Below, in pieces: positions 1-8,633 of a stretch of DNA of 21,580 nucleotides (positions are counted from its first letter, which is position 1; each line of letters starts with the position of its first letter). Position numbers and translations under genes: made by a program. Below the pieces are notes generated by a model. That model did not search any database. It saw nothing but the letters and a program-made list of their open reading frames with translations, and was not told the origin of the DNA. Where the stretch lies: the NCBI GenBank assembly GCA_964534355.1, contig CAZHNZ010000070.1, forward strand, positions 1 through 21,580, in the 5' to 3' direction. The stretch is from CAXXIC01 sp964534355. Lineage in GTDB: Bacteria; Bacteroidota; Bacteroidia; Bacteroidales; UBA7332.

Positions 1-3000
1 GGTAAGCAAGGTCGTTTCCGTCAAAATTTATTAGGTAAACGTGTTGACTACTCTGCCCGTTCTGTAATTGTTGTCGGTCCTGAATTAAAAATGCACGAGT
101 GCGGACTTCCGAAAACAATGGCAGCTGAGCTATTTAAACCTTTTGTCATCCGTAAATTGATTGAAAGAGGTATTGTTAAAACGGTAAAATCTGCTAAAAA
201 AATAGTTGATCGTAAAGATCCCGTTGTTTGGGATATCCTTGAGCACGTGATGAAAGGTCATCCGGTATTATTAAACCGTGCACCAACTCTTCACCGTTTG
301 GGTATTCAGGCTTTTCAGCCGAAAATGATTGAAGGTAAAGCTATTCAGTTGCATCCACTTTCTTGTACTGCATTTAATGCTGACTTTGACGGTGACCAGA
401 TGGCTGTGCATTTACCATTGAGCAACGAGGCGGTATTAGAAGCGCAAATGTTGATGCTTGCATCTCATAACATTTTAAATCCTGCAAATGGTGCGCCTAT
501 TACAGTGCCTTCTCAGGACATGGTTTTGGGATTGTATTATATAACAAAGCTTCGTCCGGGAGCCAAAGGCGAAGGCCTCAATTTTTATGGACCGGAAGAA
601 GCTATCATTGCTTACAATGAAGGTAAAGTTTCAATTCATGCACCTGTAAAAGTAGTTGTGGATGATTTAGATGAGTCTGGCGTTTTAGGGAAAATGGTTC
701 GAGAAACTTCGGTTGGAAGAATCATGGTTAATGAGTTTGTTCCTAAAGAAGTTGGGTTTATCAATGAGATTTTGTCTAAAAAGTCTTTGCGTGATATCAT
801 TGGTAATGTTATAAAAATTTGTGGAGTAGCCCGTACGGCTAATTTCCTTGATGATATTAAGGATCTTGGTTACAAGATGGCGTTTAAAGGTGGATTGTCT
901 TTTAACTTGTCGGATGTAATTATTCCGGAAGAAAAAGATAAACTTGTTCAGGAAGGTTATGATGAAGTTGAGCAGATTTTGGCCAACTACAACATGGGAT
1001 TCATTACCAATAATGAACGTTATAATCAGATTATTGATACATGGACGCACATTAACTCGCGTTTATCGAATATTTTGATGAAACAGCTTGCCTCAGATAA
1101 TCAGGGCTTTAATTCTGTTTATATGATGCTTGATTCAGGTGCCCGGGGTTCTAAAGAGCAGATTCGTCAGCTTTCAGGTATGCGGGGTCTTATGGCTAAA
1201 CCACAGAAATCAGGAGCAGAAGGTGGTCAGATTATTGAAAATCCGATCTTATCGAACTTCAAAGAAGGTTTGTCGGTTTTGGAATACTTTATTTCTACCC
1301 ACGGTGCTCGTAAAGGTTTGGCGGATACGGCTTTGAAAACAGCTGATGCCGGATATTTGACAAGACGTTTGGTTGATGTTAGTCAGGATGTAATCATTCA
1401 TGAAGAAGATTGTGGAACGTTGCGTGGATTGACCTGTTCTGAGTTGAAAAACAATGAGGAGGTAATTGCATCACTATATGAGAGAATTTTAGGACGTGTA
1501 TCTGTACATGATATTCAACATCCTTTGACCGGTGAGGTTTTGGTAGAGTCCGGAGAGGAAATTACTGAGGATGTTGCTAAGAAAATTCAGGATTCACCAA
1601 TTGAGAGAGTCGAAATTCGTTCAGTACTGACTTGTGAATCTCGCAAAGGGGTTTGTTCGAAGTGTTATGGACGAAATCTGGCAACGGGAAAACTGGTTCA
1701 AAAGGGTGAAGCCGTGGGTGTAATTGCCGCGCAGTCCATTGGAGAGCCAGGTACACAGCTTACTCTTCGTACTTTCCACGTTGGGGGTATCGCTTCGAAT
1801 ATTGCAGCTGTATCTAACTTTACTTCTCGATATGATGGTATTTTGGATATTGAGGAATTGAGAACTGTTGAAGCCGTTGATGATAATGGTAAGAATATTC
1901 TTGTTGTTGTTGGACGTTTGGCTGAAATGCGTGTTGTTGATACTAACACAAAAATAATACTGACATCCCAAAATATTCCTTATGGATCAAAACTGTATTA
2001 CAATACAGGCGAACTTGTGAAAAAAGGGGATGTTATTTGCGAATGGGATCCATTTAATGCGGTAATTGTTTCTGAGGTTTCTGGTCGGATTGAACTTGAA
2101 AATGTAATTGAGAATGTTACATACAAGGTTGAGTCGGATGAGCAGACTGGTTTGAGAGAGAAAATTATTATCGAATCAAAAGAAAAAACCCGCGTTCCTG
2201 CAGCTCATATTTTGGATGAGAATGGTGAGATTCTGAGAACCTATAACTTACCTGTAGGCGCTCACTTAATGAAGGATGAAGGTTATGAGATTAAGTCGGG
2301 TGAGGTGTTTGTGAAGATTCCGAGAGCCGTTGGAAAAGCAGGTGATATCACCGGTGGTCTTCCGCGTGTTACTGAATTGTTTGAAGCGCGTAATCCTTCT
2401 AATCCTGCTGTTGTAGCTGAAATTGATGGAGAAGTGAACTTCGGAAAAGTTAAAAGGGGTAACCGAGAGATTGCTGTAACTTCTAAAACAGGTGAGGTTA
2501 AAAAATATCTGGTTCCACTTTCCAAGCAAATCCTTGTTCAGGAAAATGACTATGTTCGTGCTGGTACACCATTGTCAGATGGGGCTACTACACCATCAGA
2601 TATTCTGGCGATTAAAGGCCCAACAGCTGTTCAGGAGTATATTGTTAATGAAGTGCAGGATGTATATCGTCTTCAGGGTGTGAAAATCAATGACAAGCAT
2701 TTTGAGGTTATCGTTAGACAGATGATGCGTAAAGTCGAGATTGTTGACCCGGGTGATACTAGATTCCTGGAACAACAGATTGTTGATAAGCATGACTTCA
2801 TGGAAGAAAACGATAGAATATGGGGTAAGAAAGTAATTATTGAAGCCGGAGATTCTCAAACATTGAAACCTGGTCAGATTATTACACCACGTAAACTTCG
2901 CGATGAGAACAGTTTGTTGAAACGAAGAGATTTACGTTTAGTTGAAGTACGTGATGCAGTGCCTGCGACTTCTAATCAGATTTTGCAAGGTATTACAAGA

Positions 3001-3243
3001 GCAGCTTTACAAACGCAAAGTTTCATGTCGGCTGCCTCGTTCCAGGAAACGACTAAGGTACTTAACGAAGCTGCAATCAATGGTAAAATTGACAGACTGG
3101 AAGGATTGAAAGAGAATGTTATTTGTGGACATTTAATTCCTGCCGGAACGGGTCAAAGAGAATTTGATAAGTTGATCGTTGGAGCAAAAGATGACTTTGA
3201 AAAGGTTTATGCAGCCCGTAAATCAGTATTAGATTACGAATAA
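1..3243 (+). CDS. rpoC: DNA-directed RNA polymerase subunit beta' (5'-truncated by window edge)
   Basis: This is the largest catalytic subunit of RNA polymerase. The reading frame is open from base 1, so the visible 1080 codons are the C-terminal part; by comparison with the roughly 1400-residue family, about 340 N-terminal residues lie upstream. The active-site motif NADFDGDQ, whose three Asp residues chelate catalytic Mg2+, is encoded at 376-399. The bridge-helix and trigger-loop region follows, with GARGSKEQIRQLSGMRG near 1138-1190 and the segment after STHGARKGLADTAL near 1300. The second zinc site is intact, with Cys codons at 1411, 1633, 1654 and 1663. The frame closes with TAA and a strong terminator follows, which marks the end of the usual rpoB-rpoC transcription unit. 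Identification is essentially certain; only the missing 5' part is unseen. Confidence 0.99.
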   Translation, partial: GKQGRFRQNLLGKRVDYSARSVIVVGPELKMHECGLPKTMAAELFKPFVIRKLIERGIVKTVKSAKKIVDRKDPVVWDILEHVMKGHPVLLNRAPTLHRLGIQAFQPKMIEGKAIQLHPLSCTAFNADFDGDQMAVHLPLSNEAVLEAQMLMLASHNILNPANGAPITVPSQDMVLGLYYITKLRPGAKGEGLNFYGPEEAIIAYNEGKVSIHAPVKVVVDDLDESGVLGKMVRETSVGRIMVNEFVPKEVGFINEILSKKSLRDIIGNVIKICGVARTANFLDDIKDLGYKMAFKGGLSFNLSDVIIPEEKDKLVQEGYDEVEQILANYNMGFITNNERYNQIIDTWTHINSRLSNILMKQLASDNQGFNSVYMMLDSGARGSKEQIRQLSGMRGLMAKPQKSGAEGGQIIENPILSNFKEGLSVLEYFISTHGARKGLADTALKTADAGYLTRRLVDVSQDVIIHEEDCGTLRGLTCSELKNNEEVIASLYERILGRVSVHDIQHPLTGEVLVESGEEITEDVAKKIQDSPIERVEIRSVLTCESRKGVCSKCYGRNLATGKLVQKGEAVGVIAAQSIGEPGTQLTLRTFHVGGIASNIAAVSNFTSRYDGILDIEELRTVEAVDDNGKNILVVVGRLAEMRVVDTNTKIILTSQNIPYGSKLYYNTGELVKKGDVICEWDPFNAVIVSEVSGRIELENVIENVTYKVESDEQTGLREKIIIESKEKTRVPAAHILDENGEILRTYNLPVGAHLMKDEGYEIKSGEVFVKIPRAVGKAGDITGGLPRVTELFEARNPSNPAVVAEIDGEVNFGKVKRGNREIAVTSKTGEVKKYLVPLSKQILVQENDYVRAGTPLSDGATTPSDILAIKGPTAVQEYIVNEVQDVYRLQGVKINDKHFEVIVRQMMRKVEIVDPGDTRFLEQQIVDKHDFMEENDRIWGKKVIIEAGDSQTLKPGQIITPRKLRDENSLLKRRDLRLVEVRDAVPATSNQILQGITRAALQTQSFMSAASFQETTKVLNEAAINGKIDRLEGLKENVICGHLIPAGTGQREFDKLIVGAKDDFEKVYAARKSVLDYE

Positions 3244-3261
3244 ACCGTATAATTTATCAAG

Positions 3262-3292
3262 AAGAGGCTACCTGGTGTAGCCTCTTTTTTTG
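3262..3292 (+). terminator. Intrinsic terminator after rpoC
   Basis: A 9-bp perfect stem (AAGAGGCTA with TAGCCTCTT) and a 7-nt loop run directly into a T-rich tail. It starts 19 bases after the rpoC stop codon and separates the polymerase operon from the next gene run. Confidence 0.93.
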
Positions 3293-3441
3293 TTAAATAG
3301 TGTCTCTTATATGCGTTTTCTGATAAATTATTCGTTTTTTTGTATGATATTTATTCTATGAGGTAATTTCATGCAGATAGATTATTTATATATCATTTTG
3401 CTAACATCCCTTCAAAAATAGTATAGGAAAACATATAATTA

Positions 3442-4341
3442 ATGACTAAGATAAAAGTTGAAGTTTGTCCTGTTTGTGGGAAAACTGATTTCGTTGATTT
3501 TATTGAATGTGTGGATTTTTACGCTTCGCAAGAGAAATATTCTTTACAGAAATGTGTGTCTTGCGGTTTCGTATTTACTCAACTTTTTCCGTCTGAAAAT
3601 GAAATCGGGCGTTATTACGAAGTACAGGATTATGTTTCACATACAGATACGAAAAAAGGAATAGTTAATTATATCTATCATTATGCGAGAGGCTATATGC
3701 TTAATCGCAAAGCTGAGTTGGTGAAAAAAGAGTCTGGTATTTCTACCGGACGTTTGCTCGATTATGGTTGTGGTACTGGTTATTTTTTAAATTCAGTGAC
3801 AAACAGTGGCTGGTCGGCAATTGGTCTTGAAAAAAGTTCGCAAGCTCGAAGCCTGGCTGTATCAAAGTTCTCGCTGGATGTTTTCGATCCTGCTAAAATT
3901 GAAACACTGGCGAAAAATAGTTTTGATGTAATCACGTTATGGCATGTGATGGAGCATATTGAGAACCTCAATGAAATGTTAGTTCGTTTTAATGCATTGT
4001 TGAAACCTGGCGGAAAGCTCATTGTTGCAGTACCAAATTGTAAGTCTTATGATGCAATGCATTACCACGAATATTGGGCAGCTTATGATGTTCCACGTCA
4101 TTTATGGCATTTTGATATTGAGACGGTGAAATGTTTGATGCAAAAGAATGGCTTTGAGTTGATGAAGACGATGCCAATGCCGTTAGATGCATTTTATATC
4201 TCTATGTTGAGTGAAAAATATAAAAAGGGTTCTCTTGCGTTTGTAAGAGGTATGCTTGTTGGAGCTGTGGCATTCCTTTCAGCCCTTGGAGATAAATCAA
4301 AAAGTAGTTCTATTATTTATGTTTTAAAAAAAACAGTATAA
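3442..4341 (+). CDS. Class I SAM-dependent methyltransferase with N-terminal zinc ribbon
   Basis: This 299-residue protein is a probable methyltransferase of unknown substrate. Residues 9-41 carry a CxxC...CxxC pair (C9, C12, C38, C41), which looks like a zinc ribbon. A Rossmann-type SAM-binding motif I, LLDYGCGTGYF, lies at about 105-115, and the later FDVITLWHVMEHI and LLKPGGKLIVAVPN segments match motifs II and III of the methyltransferase_11/23 group. The layout resembles C-methyltransferases that act on nucleotide sugars and similar small molecules, but the substrate cannot be read from sequence. It is the first gene of a compact run: its TAA is followed at once by the ATG of ftsX, so the two are probably co-transcribed and translationally coupled. 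I found no convincing TAnnTTTG promoter; the closest is a one-mismatch TCATTTTG at 3393-3400. Confidence 0.85.
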   Translation: MTKIKVEVCPVCGKTDFVDFIECVDFYASQEKYSLQKCVSCGFVFTQLFPSENEIGRYYEVQDYVSHTDTKKGIVNYIYHYARGYMLNRKAELVKKESGISTGRLLDYGCGTGYFLNSVTNSGWSAIGLEKSSQARSLAVSKFSLDVFDPAKIETLAKNSFDVITLWHVMEHIENLNEMLVRFNALLKPGGKLIVAVPNCKSYDAMHYHEYWAAYDVPRHLWHFDIETVKCLMQKNGFELMKTMPMPLDAFYISMLSEKYKKGSLAFVRGMLVGAVAFLSALGDKSKSSSIIYVLKKTV

Positions 4342-5220
4342 ATGGGAAGTAAGAGAAAAATCAGAACGACATCTTTTTTTGGTGCAAAAATAACGGCTAT
4401 AATCAGTAGTTCATTGGTGCTCTTTTTGCTTGGTATATTGGTCTTATTGACTTTAATGGCTAATGAGCTTTCCACTTATGTGAAAGAAAATATTGGATTT
4501 TCGGTTATTCTTTCCGATAATATTTCGGATGCAGAACTTTCGAGAATTCAGAAAAATATTTCGATCTCGAAATATGTAAAATCGTGCGAGTTGATTACAA
4601 AAGAGAGGGCTTTGAAGGAGTTAACTTCTGAATTAGGCGAGAATCCTCAGGATTTTCTTGGTTCTGTTCCTTTGTTGGCCTCAGTTGAAGTTAAATTAAA
4701 ATCGCAGTATGCAAATAATGATAGTATTTCATTAATTGAGAGGGAGATACGTCAAAATCCATATGTGCAGGAGGTGTTGTATCGCAAGGCTGAAATTCAG
4801 TTGATCAATGATAATATTAAGCGGATAGGAGTTGTCTTACTTTCAATTTCCGCAATTTTGATGATGATTTCCTTTGCCTTGCTAAATAATACTATACGTT
4901 TGAGCGTTTATTCTAAGCGGTTTATCCTACATGCCATGAAGTTGGTTGGAGCATCGCATTCGTTCATTAGACGACCATTCATAATTAGTAGCATTTTAAA
5001 TGGAATATTTGCTTCTTTTCTGGCGATTGGCATGCTGAGTGGATTGTTGTATTATCTGGCAACAGAAATTGATGTTTTGGTTACATTGATTCGCCCGGAT
5101 GCAATATTGATTGTTTTTGGCATAGTATTGTTATTGGGTATTTTGTTGTCGTGGATTTCATCTTATTTCTCGCTGACAAGGTATCTGCGTATGAGATCTG
5201 ATAATTTGTATTCGATTTAA
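4342..5220 (+). CDS. ftsX: Cell division protein FtsX-like permease
   Basis: This 292-residue inner-membrane protein has the FtsX layout: a short cytoplasmic N-terminus, a first membrane helix at about 18-40, a large extracytoplasmic domain (about 41-155), then three C-terminal membrane helices (about 160-182, 208-238 and 245-275). In the known family, FtsX pairs with the ATPase FtsE to signal from the divisome to cell-wall hydrolases. No ftsE is in the window, so the partner must be encoded elsewhere. The start codon touches the stop of the upstream methyltransferase. The downstream neighbours, a DUF3098 protein and UppP, fit a cell-envelope growth context. The family call is good from topology and length; the exact role is inferred. 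Confidence 0.88.
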   Translation: MGSKRKIRTTSFFGAKITAIISSSLVLFLLGILVLLTLMANELSTYVKENIGFSVILSDNISDAELSRIQKNISISKYVKSCELITKERALKELTSELGENPQDFLGSVPLLASVEVKLKSQYANNDSISLIEREIRQNPYVQEVLYRKAEIQLINDNIKRIGVVLLSISAILMMISFALLNNTIRLSVYSKRFILHAMKLVGASHSFIRRPFIISSILNGIFASFLAIGMLSGLLYYLATEIDVLVTLIRPDAILIVFGIVLLLGILLSWISSYFSLTRYLRMRSDNLYSI

Positions 5221-5252
5221 GTTGTTGGTAACGTTAATAATATAAATATAAA

Positions 5253-5480
5253 ATGGAACAAAAGAATTTGGCATTTGGGAAGTTAAATTACATCTTGATT
5301 GTAGTTTCTCTTATTTTGATTGTTTTGGGATTTGGCCTTATGGCCGGAAGTGGTTCAACTGAAACGGCATTTAATGCTGATATATTCAGTAAAACTCGCA
5401 TTGTGGTTGCACCCTTCATCGTTTTTATGGGCTTTCTTTTGGTTATAGTTGCTATTTTAGTTAAGAAAAAGGGAAATTAG
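5253..5480 (+). CDS. DUF3098-family small membrane protein
   Basis: This is a 75-residue protein with two predicted transmembrane helices, at about 11-31 and 50-70, separated by a polar segment containing FSKTRIVVAP. Size, topology and position between ftsX and uppP match the Bacteroidota-specific family DUF3098, whose function is unknown. It starts 32 bases after ftsX and ends 2 bases before uppP, so it is very likely in the same operon. The conserved location suggests a link to division or to recycling of the undecaprenyl lipid carrier, but that is inference from neighbourhood only. Confidence 0.85.
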   Translation: MEQKNLAFGKLNYILIVVSLILIVLGFGLMAGSGSTETAFNADIFSKTRIVVAPFIVFMGFLLVIVAILVKKKGN

Positions 5481-5482
5481 GA

Positions 5483-6277
5483 ATGGATGTTTTTCAGACA
5501 ATAATTATTGCTATTGTAGAGGGGTTGACAGAATATTTGCCTGTTTCATCTACCGGTCACATGATTATTACTCAAAAAATTCTGAATATTCAGAGTTCAG
5601 ACTTTGTTAAATTGTTTACCATATTGATTCAGTTTGGCGCTATTTTGTCGGTGATTGTGTTATACTGGAGACGATTCTTGCAAAGCTTCGATTTTTATGT
5701 CAAGCTGTTGATTGCTTTTCTACCTGCTGCTGTGATTGGTTTTTTGCTCAATGATTATATAGACATGATGCTGGAAAACGTTGTTGTGGTTGCCATTATG
5801 CTAATTTTGGGAGGTGTTGTGATGTTGTTTGTGGATAACTGGTTTCAGGATTCTGATGATTCGCAGTCAATTCATCCGCGAAAAGCATTTATCATCGGAT
5901 TGTTTCAGTGTATCGCAATGATCCCCGGGGTTTCACGCTCAATGGCCACAATAGTAGGGGGGATGTCCCAAAAATTAAGCCGAAAGAGTGCGGCTGAGTT
6001 TTCTTTTTTTCTGGCTGTGCCCACTATGTTTGCGGCATCTGCCTATAAGTTGTTGAAATTTCTGAAAGAGCCCGGTGGTGTAGATGAATTAATGGGCAAT
6101 CTTGATATTTTACTTATTGGTAATGTCGTAGCATTTGTTGTTGCCGTTTTGGCGATTAAGTTCTTTATCGGATTTGTGACTAAGTATGGTTTTAAAGTGT
6201 TTGGATATTACCGCATTGTTTTGGGTGTAATAATACTAATTATGCTCATGATGGGTTATGAACTAAATATCGTATAA
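5483..6277 (+). CDS. uppP: Undecaprenyl-diphosphatase (BacA/UppP family)
   Basis: This 264-residue multi-pass membrane enzyme removes the terminal phosphate from undecaprenyl diphosphate so that the lipid carrier can be reused for peptidoglycan and other envelope polymers. Both family signatures are present: EGLTEYLPVSSTGH at residues 13-26, containing the conserved Glu pair (E13, E17) and H26, and PGVSRS at 148-153 with R152. Length is typical. Family members are associated with bacitracin resistance when overexpressed. Its last base is the first base of the truB start codon (TAATG), which indicates tight coupling. Confidence 0.97.
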   Translation: MDVFQTIIIAIVEGLTEYLPVSSTGHMIITQKILNIQSSDFVKLFTILIQFGAILSVIVLYWRRFLQSFDFYVKLLIAFLPAAVIGFLLNDYIDMMLENVVVVAIMLILGGVVMLFVDNWFQDSDDSQSIHPRKAFIIGLFQCIAMIPGVSRSMATIVGGMSQKLSRKSAAEFSFFLAVPTMFAASAYKLLKFLKEPGGVDELMGNLDILLIGNVVAFVVAVLAIKFFIGFVTKYGFKVFGYYRIVLGVIILIMLMMGYELNIV

Positions 6278-6981
6278 TGAGGAATTTTGTAGAAGGAGAA
6301 GTTCTTTTTTTTAATAAACCGTTGGGTTGGACCTCTTTTGATCTTGTAAATAAAGTGCGAAATCGAATATCGAAAGCAATACAGGTGAAAAAGTTGAAAG
6401 TAGGACATGCCGGCACATTAGATCCTTTGGCTACAGGTGTGATGATTTTGTGTACCGGAAAGTCGACCAAATTGATAGATAGCTTTCAATATCAGACAAA
6501 GGAATATGTGGCTGAAATAAAGTTGGGTTCTACTACGCCTTCGTTTGATTTGGAGACAGAGGTTGATAATACCTATCCGTTTACACACATCAAAAAAGAG
6601 GATGTCGAACTTGCCCTTCAACAGTTTTTGGGAAGCATTATGCAGGTCCCGCCGGCCTATTCTGCGAATAAAGTAAATGGAGTACGTGCCTACGAGATGG
6701 CCCGTAAAGGTGAAGTGGTAGAGCTTAAAGCCAAAGAGTTAGTTATTGATGAAATTGAGCTTCTGGCCTTTGAGTTGCCTGTCATAAAGTTGCGAATTGT
6801 ATGTAGTAAAGGTACATATATCCGGGCTTTGTCGAGGGATATTGGTATCGCATTGCAGAGTGGGGGACATTTAATCTCTTTGGTACGGACAAGGATTGGA
6901 GAGGTGAAACTATCTGATTGTATTGACGTAAGTGAAGTTGATGCGCTTATAAATAATGAAATTGAATCAATAAATATATAA
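6277..6981 (+). CDS. truB: tRNA pseudouridine(55) synthase TruB
   Basis: This 234-residue enzyme converts uridine 55 in the T-loop of tRNAs to pseudouridine. The catalytic-loop signature GHAGTLDPLATG lies at residues 43-54, with D49 as the expected catalytic aspartate. Downstream, PPAYSANKVNGVRAYEMAR and the CSKGTYIRALSRDIG segment match the substrate-binding part of the family. It is shorter than the E. coli enzyme and lacks an evident C-terminal PUA-like extension. The start overlaps the uppP stop by one base, and queA begins 7 bases after its stop. Confidence 0.97.
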   Translation: MRNFVEGEVLFFNKPLGWTSFDLVNKVRNRISKAIQVKKLKVGHAGTLDPLATGVMILCTGKSTKLIDSFQYQTKEYVAEIKLGSTTPSFDLETEVDNTYPFTHIKKEDVELALQQFLGSIMQVPPAYSANKVNGVRAYEMARKGEVVELKAKELVIDEIELLAFELPVIKLRIVCSKGTYIRALSRDIGIALQSGGHLISLVRTRIGEVKLSDCIDVSEVDALINNEIESINI

Positions 6982-6988
6982 CAGAACT

Positions 6989-8038
6989 ATGAAGTTATCA
7001 CAGTTTAAGTTTAAGCTTCCGGAAGAGCTGATTGCTCATCATCCGGCAAAAAACAGAGACGAGTCAAGACTATTGGTGTTTCATCGTAAAACAGGTCAGA
7101 TTGAACATGAGGTTTTTAAGTCCGTCATGAATTATTTTGATGATAAAGATTTGTTTATTTTCAATAATACAATGGTTTTTCCTGCGCGTTTATATGGCAA
7201 TAAGGAAAAAACAGGTGCTAAGATTGAGGTTTTTCTGCTCAGAGAGCTCAATTCAGAATTGCGTTTGTGGGATGTTTTGGTAGATCCGGCTCGTAAAATC
7301 AGAATTGGAAATAAGCTCTATTTTGGGGAAGATGATTCGATGGTGGCAGAGGTAATCGACAATACCACATCGCGCGGTCGTACATTGCGTTTTTTGTTTG
7401 ATGGGCCACACGATGAATTTAAGAAAGCTCTTTTTGCATTGGGAGAGACACCGCTACCCCGATATATAGAACGCGATGTCGTTTCGGATGATTCGAGCAG
7501 ATATCAGACTATTTTTGCTAGACACGAAGGTGCTGTTGTTGCGCCTGCTGCCGGTCTTCATTTTAGTAGAGAATTGTTGAAAAGACTCGAAATTAAAGGC
7601 GTTGATTTTGGTTATGTAACCGTCCATTCAGGTCTTGGTAACTACCGCGATATTGATGTGGAAGATTTGACGAAGCATAAAATGGACTCTGAGCAAATGA
7701 TTATTGATGATGAAATCGTAGCTGTGGCTAACCGCGCTATCGATAATCAGCGTCAGGTTTGCGCAGTTGGTACTTCTGTAATGAGAGCTCTTGAAACAGC
7801 TGTCAGCACGGATGGCCATTTGAAGCCATTTGATGGATGGACGAATAAATTTATTTTTCCGCCCTATGATTTTGGTGTTGCCACTTCTATGGTTACCAAT
7901 TTTCATATGCCATTATCTACATTGTTGATGCTGACATGTGCTTTTGGTGGACACGAAGAGATGCTGGATATTTATGACTTGGCGATTCGTGAAAAATATC
8001 GTTTTGGAGCGTATGGCGATGCCATGTTGATTCTTTAA
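6989..8038 (+). CDS. queA: S-adenosylmethionine:tRNA ribosyltransferase-isomerase
   Basis: This 349-residue enzyme transfers the ribosyl part of S-adenosylmethionine to 7-aminomethyl-7-deazaguanine in tRNA, making epoxyqueuosine at the wobble position. The N-terminus (FKFKLPEELIAHHPA), the GAKIEVFLLREL segment, the GAVVAPAAGLHFS motif and the C-terminal FHMPLSTLLMLTCAF motif are characteristic, and the length is normal for the family. It sits 7 bases after truB and 7 bases before folK, so a tRNA-modification pair is embedded in this operon. Its use of SAM as a consumed substrate links it loosely to metK downstream. Confidence 0.97.
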   Translation: MKLSQFKFKLPEELIAHHPAKNRDESRLLVFHRKTGQIEHEVFKSVMNYFDDKDLFIFNNTMVFPARLYGNKEKTGAKIEVFLLRELNSELRLWDVLVDPARKIRIGNKLYFGEDDSMVAEVIDNTTSRGRTLRFLFDGPHDEFKKALFALGETPLPRYIERDVVSDDSSRYQTIFARHEGAVVAPAAGLHFSRELLKRLEIKGVDFGYVTVHSGLGNYRDIDVEDLTKHKMDSEQMIIDDEIVAVANRAIDNQRQVCAVGTSVMRALETAVSTDGHLKPFDGWTNKFIFPPYDFGVATSMVTNFHMPLSTLLMLTCAFGGHEEMLDIYDLAIREKYRFGAYGDAMLIL

Positions 8039-8045
8039 TGGCATA

Positions 8046-8522
8046 ATGCAGATCTATTTAGGATTAGGCACAAATCTGGGAGAATTAGAGTCGAATCTGA
8101 TTTCTGCGATACAGATATTAAATGACCGGATTGGGAAGATTACTTCTCAATCCGGTTTTTATTCGTCAGAGCCATGGGGGTTCGAAAGTGCACATTCGTT
8201 TTTGAATGCTGTTGTTGCTTTGGATACGACTATGGGGCCGTTTGAGGTTTTACGGGATATTCAGGCAATTGAGTCAGAAATGGGGAGATTGAAAAAGACC
8301 GACGGACAGTATGAAGACAGGATAATTGACATTGATATTTTATTTTATGGCATTGAGTCAATTTCAACACCGTCATTGGTAGTGCCACATCCGTTGCTTA
8401 CAAAACGAATGTTTGTGTTGCATCCACTAGTTGAAATTGCACCTGATTTTATGCATCCTGTTTTGGGTAAAACTATGACTCAATTATTTGATGAGCTTAA
8501 TTTTGATACCAAAAAAACTTAA
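8046..8522 (+). CDS. folK: 2-amino-4-hydroxy-6-hydroxymethyldihydropteridine pyrophosphokinase (HPPK)
   Basis: This 158-residue enzyme transfers pyrophosphate from ATP to 6-hydroxymethyl-7,8-dihydropterin in folate synthesis. The N-terminal YLGLGTNLGELESNL, the central YEDRIIDIDILFYG (with the Mg2+-binding Asp pair) and VVPHPLLTKRMFVLHPL are the HPPK signatures. It is the last gene of the run that began at the methyltransferase. Oddly, a 14-bp hairpin followed by a T-tract is embedded in its coding sequence at 8125-8160 and is listed separately. No clear terminator follows its own stop codon. Confidence 0.96.
   Translation: MQIYLGLGTNLGELESNLISAIQILNDRIGKITSQSGFYSSEPWGFESAHSFLNAVVALDTTMGPFEVLRDIQAIESEMGRLKKTDGQYEDRIIDIDILFYGIESISTPSLVVPHPLLTKRMFVLHPLVEIAPDFMHPVLGKTMTQLFDELNFDTKKT
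8125..8160 (+). terminator. Terminator-like hairpin inside folK
   Basis: Bases 8125-8138 pair with 8143-8156 over 14 positions (13 Watson-Crick pairs and one G-T), closed by the 4-nt loop ATTA and followed by a T-run to 8160. This is the geometry of a rho-independent terminator, but it lies about 80 bases inside the folK frame, where it encodes residues around DRIGKITSQSGF. A stem this long is unlikely by chance. Whether it terminates, attenuates or only folds in the mRNA is unknown. Confidence 0.6.
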
Positions 8523-8560
8523 CAAGAAGAGCAATCCTGCATTATTTCAAATAATTTGAG

Positions 8561-8568
8561 TAATTTTG
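8561..8568 (+). promoter_or_regulatory. Bacteroidota -7 promoter box for the metK leader
   Basis: TAATTTTG matches the TAnnTTTG -7 consensus exactly. No good TTG is seen at the -33 spacing. Transcription would begin a few bases downstream, just in front of the riboswitch-like element at 8584. Confidence 0.6.
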
Positions 8569-8583
8569 CGGAGAGAAAAAGAA

Positions 8584-8633
8584 TGTGGATAAATTTGGCT
8601 GCTTGCAACCACAATAAAAAATGCTAAAAATGG
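8584..8633 (+). ncRNA. Candidate SAM-II (SAM_alpha) riboswitch in the metK leader
   Basis: Stem P1 is TGTGG (8584-8588) with CCACA (8609-8613). The loop contains an A/T-rich stretch and then GCTTGCAA directly before the 3' arm of P1, and the downstream part ends in GCTAAAAATGG (8623-8633). From memory, this order and spacing (GUGG, UGAUUUG-like loop, GCUUGCA, CCAC, A-rich strand, GCUAAAAAGG) is that of the SAM-II class, which binds S-adenosylmethionine and controls methionine and SAM genes. Location upstream of metK, the SAM synthetase gene, fits. Weak points: I cannot draw a clean pseudoknot P2 helix, and the element ends 184 bases before the metK start instead of next to the ribosome-binding site. 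Confidence 0.62.

Noticed and set aside
685..1050. Long open frames on the minus strand inside rpoC (also 1621-1971 and 2596-2859).
   Set aside because: They are antisense shadows of a strongly conserved gene; their translations resemble no family and no promoter or other support is seen.
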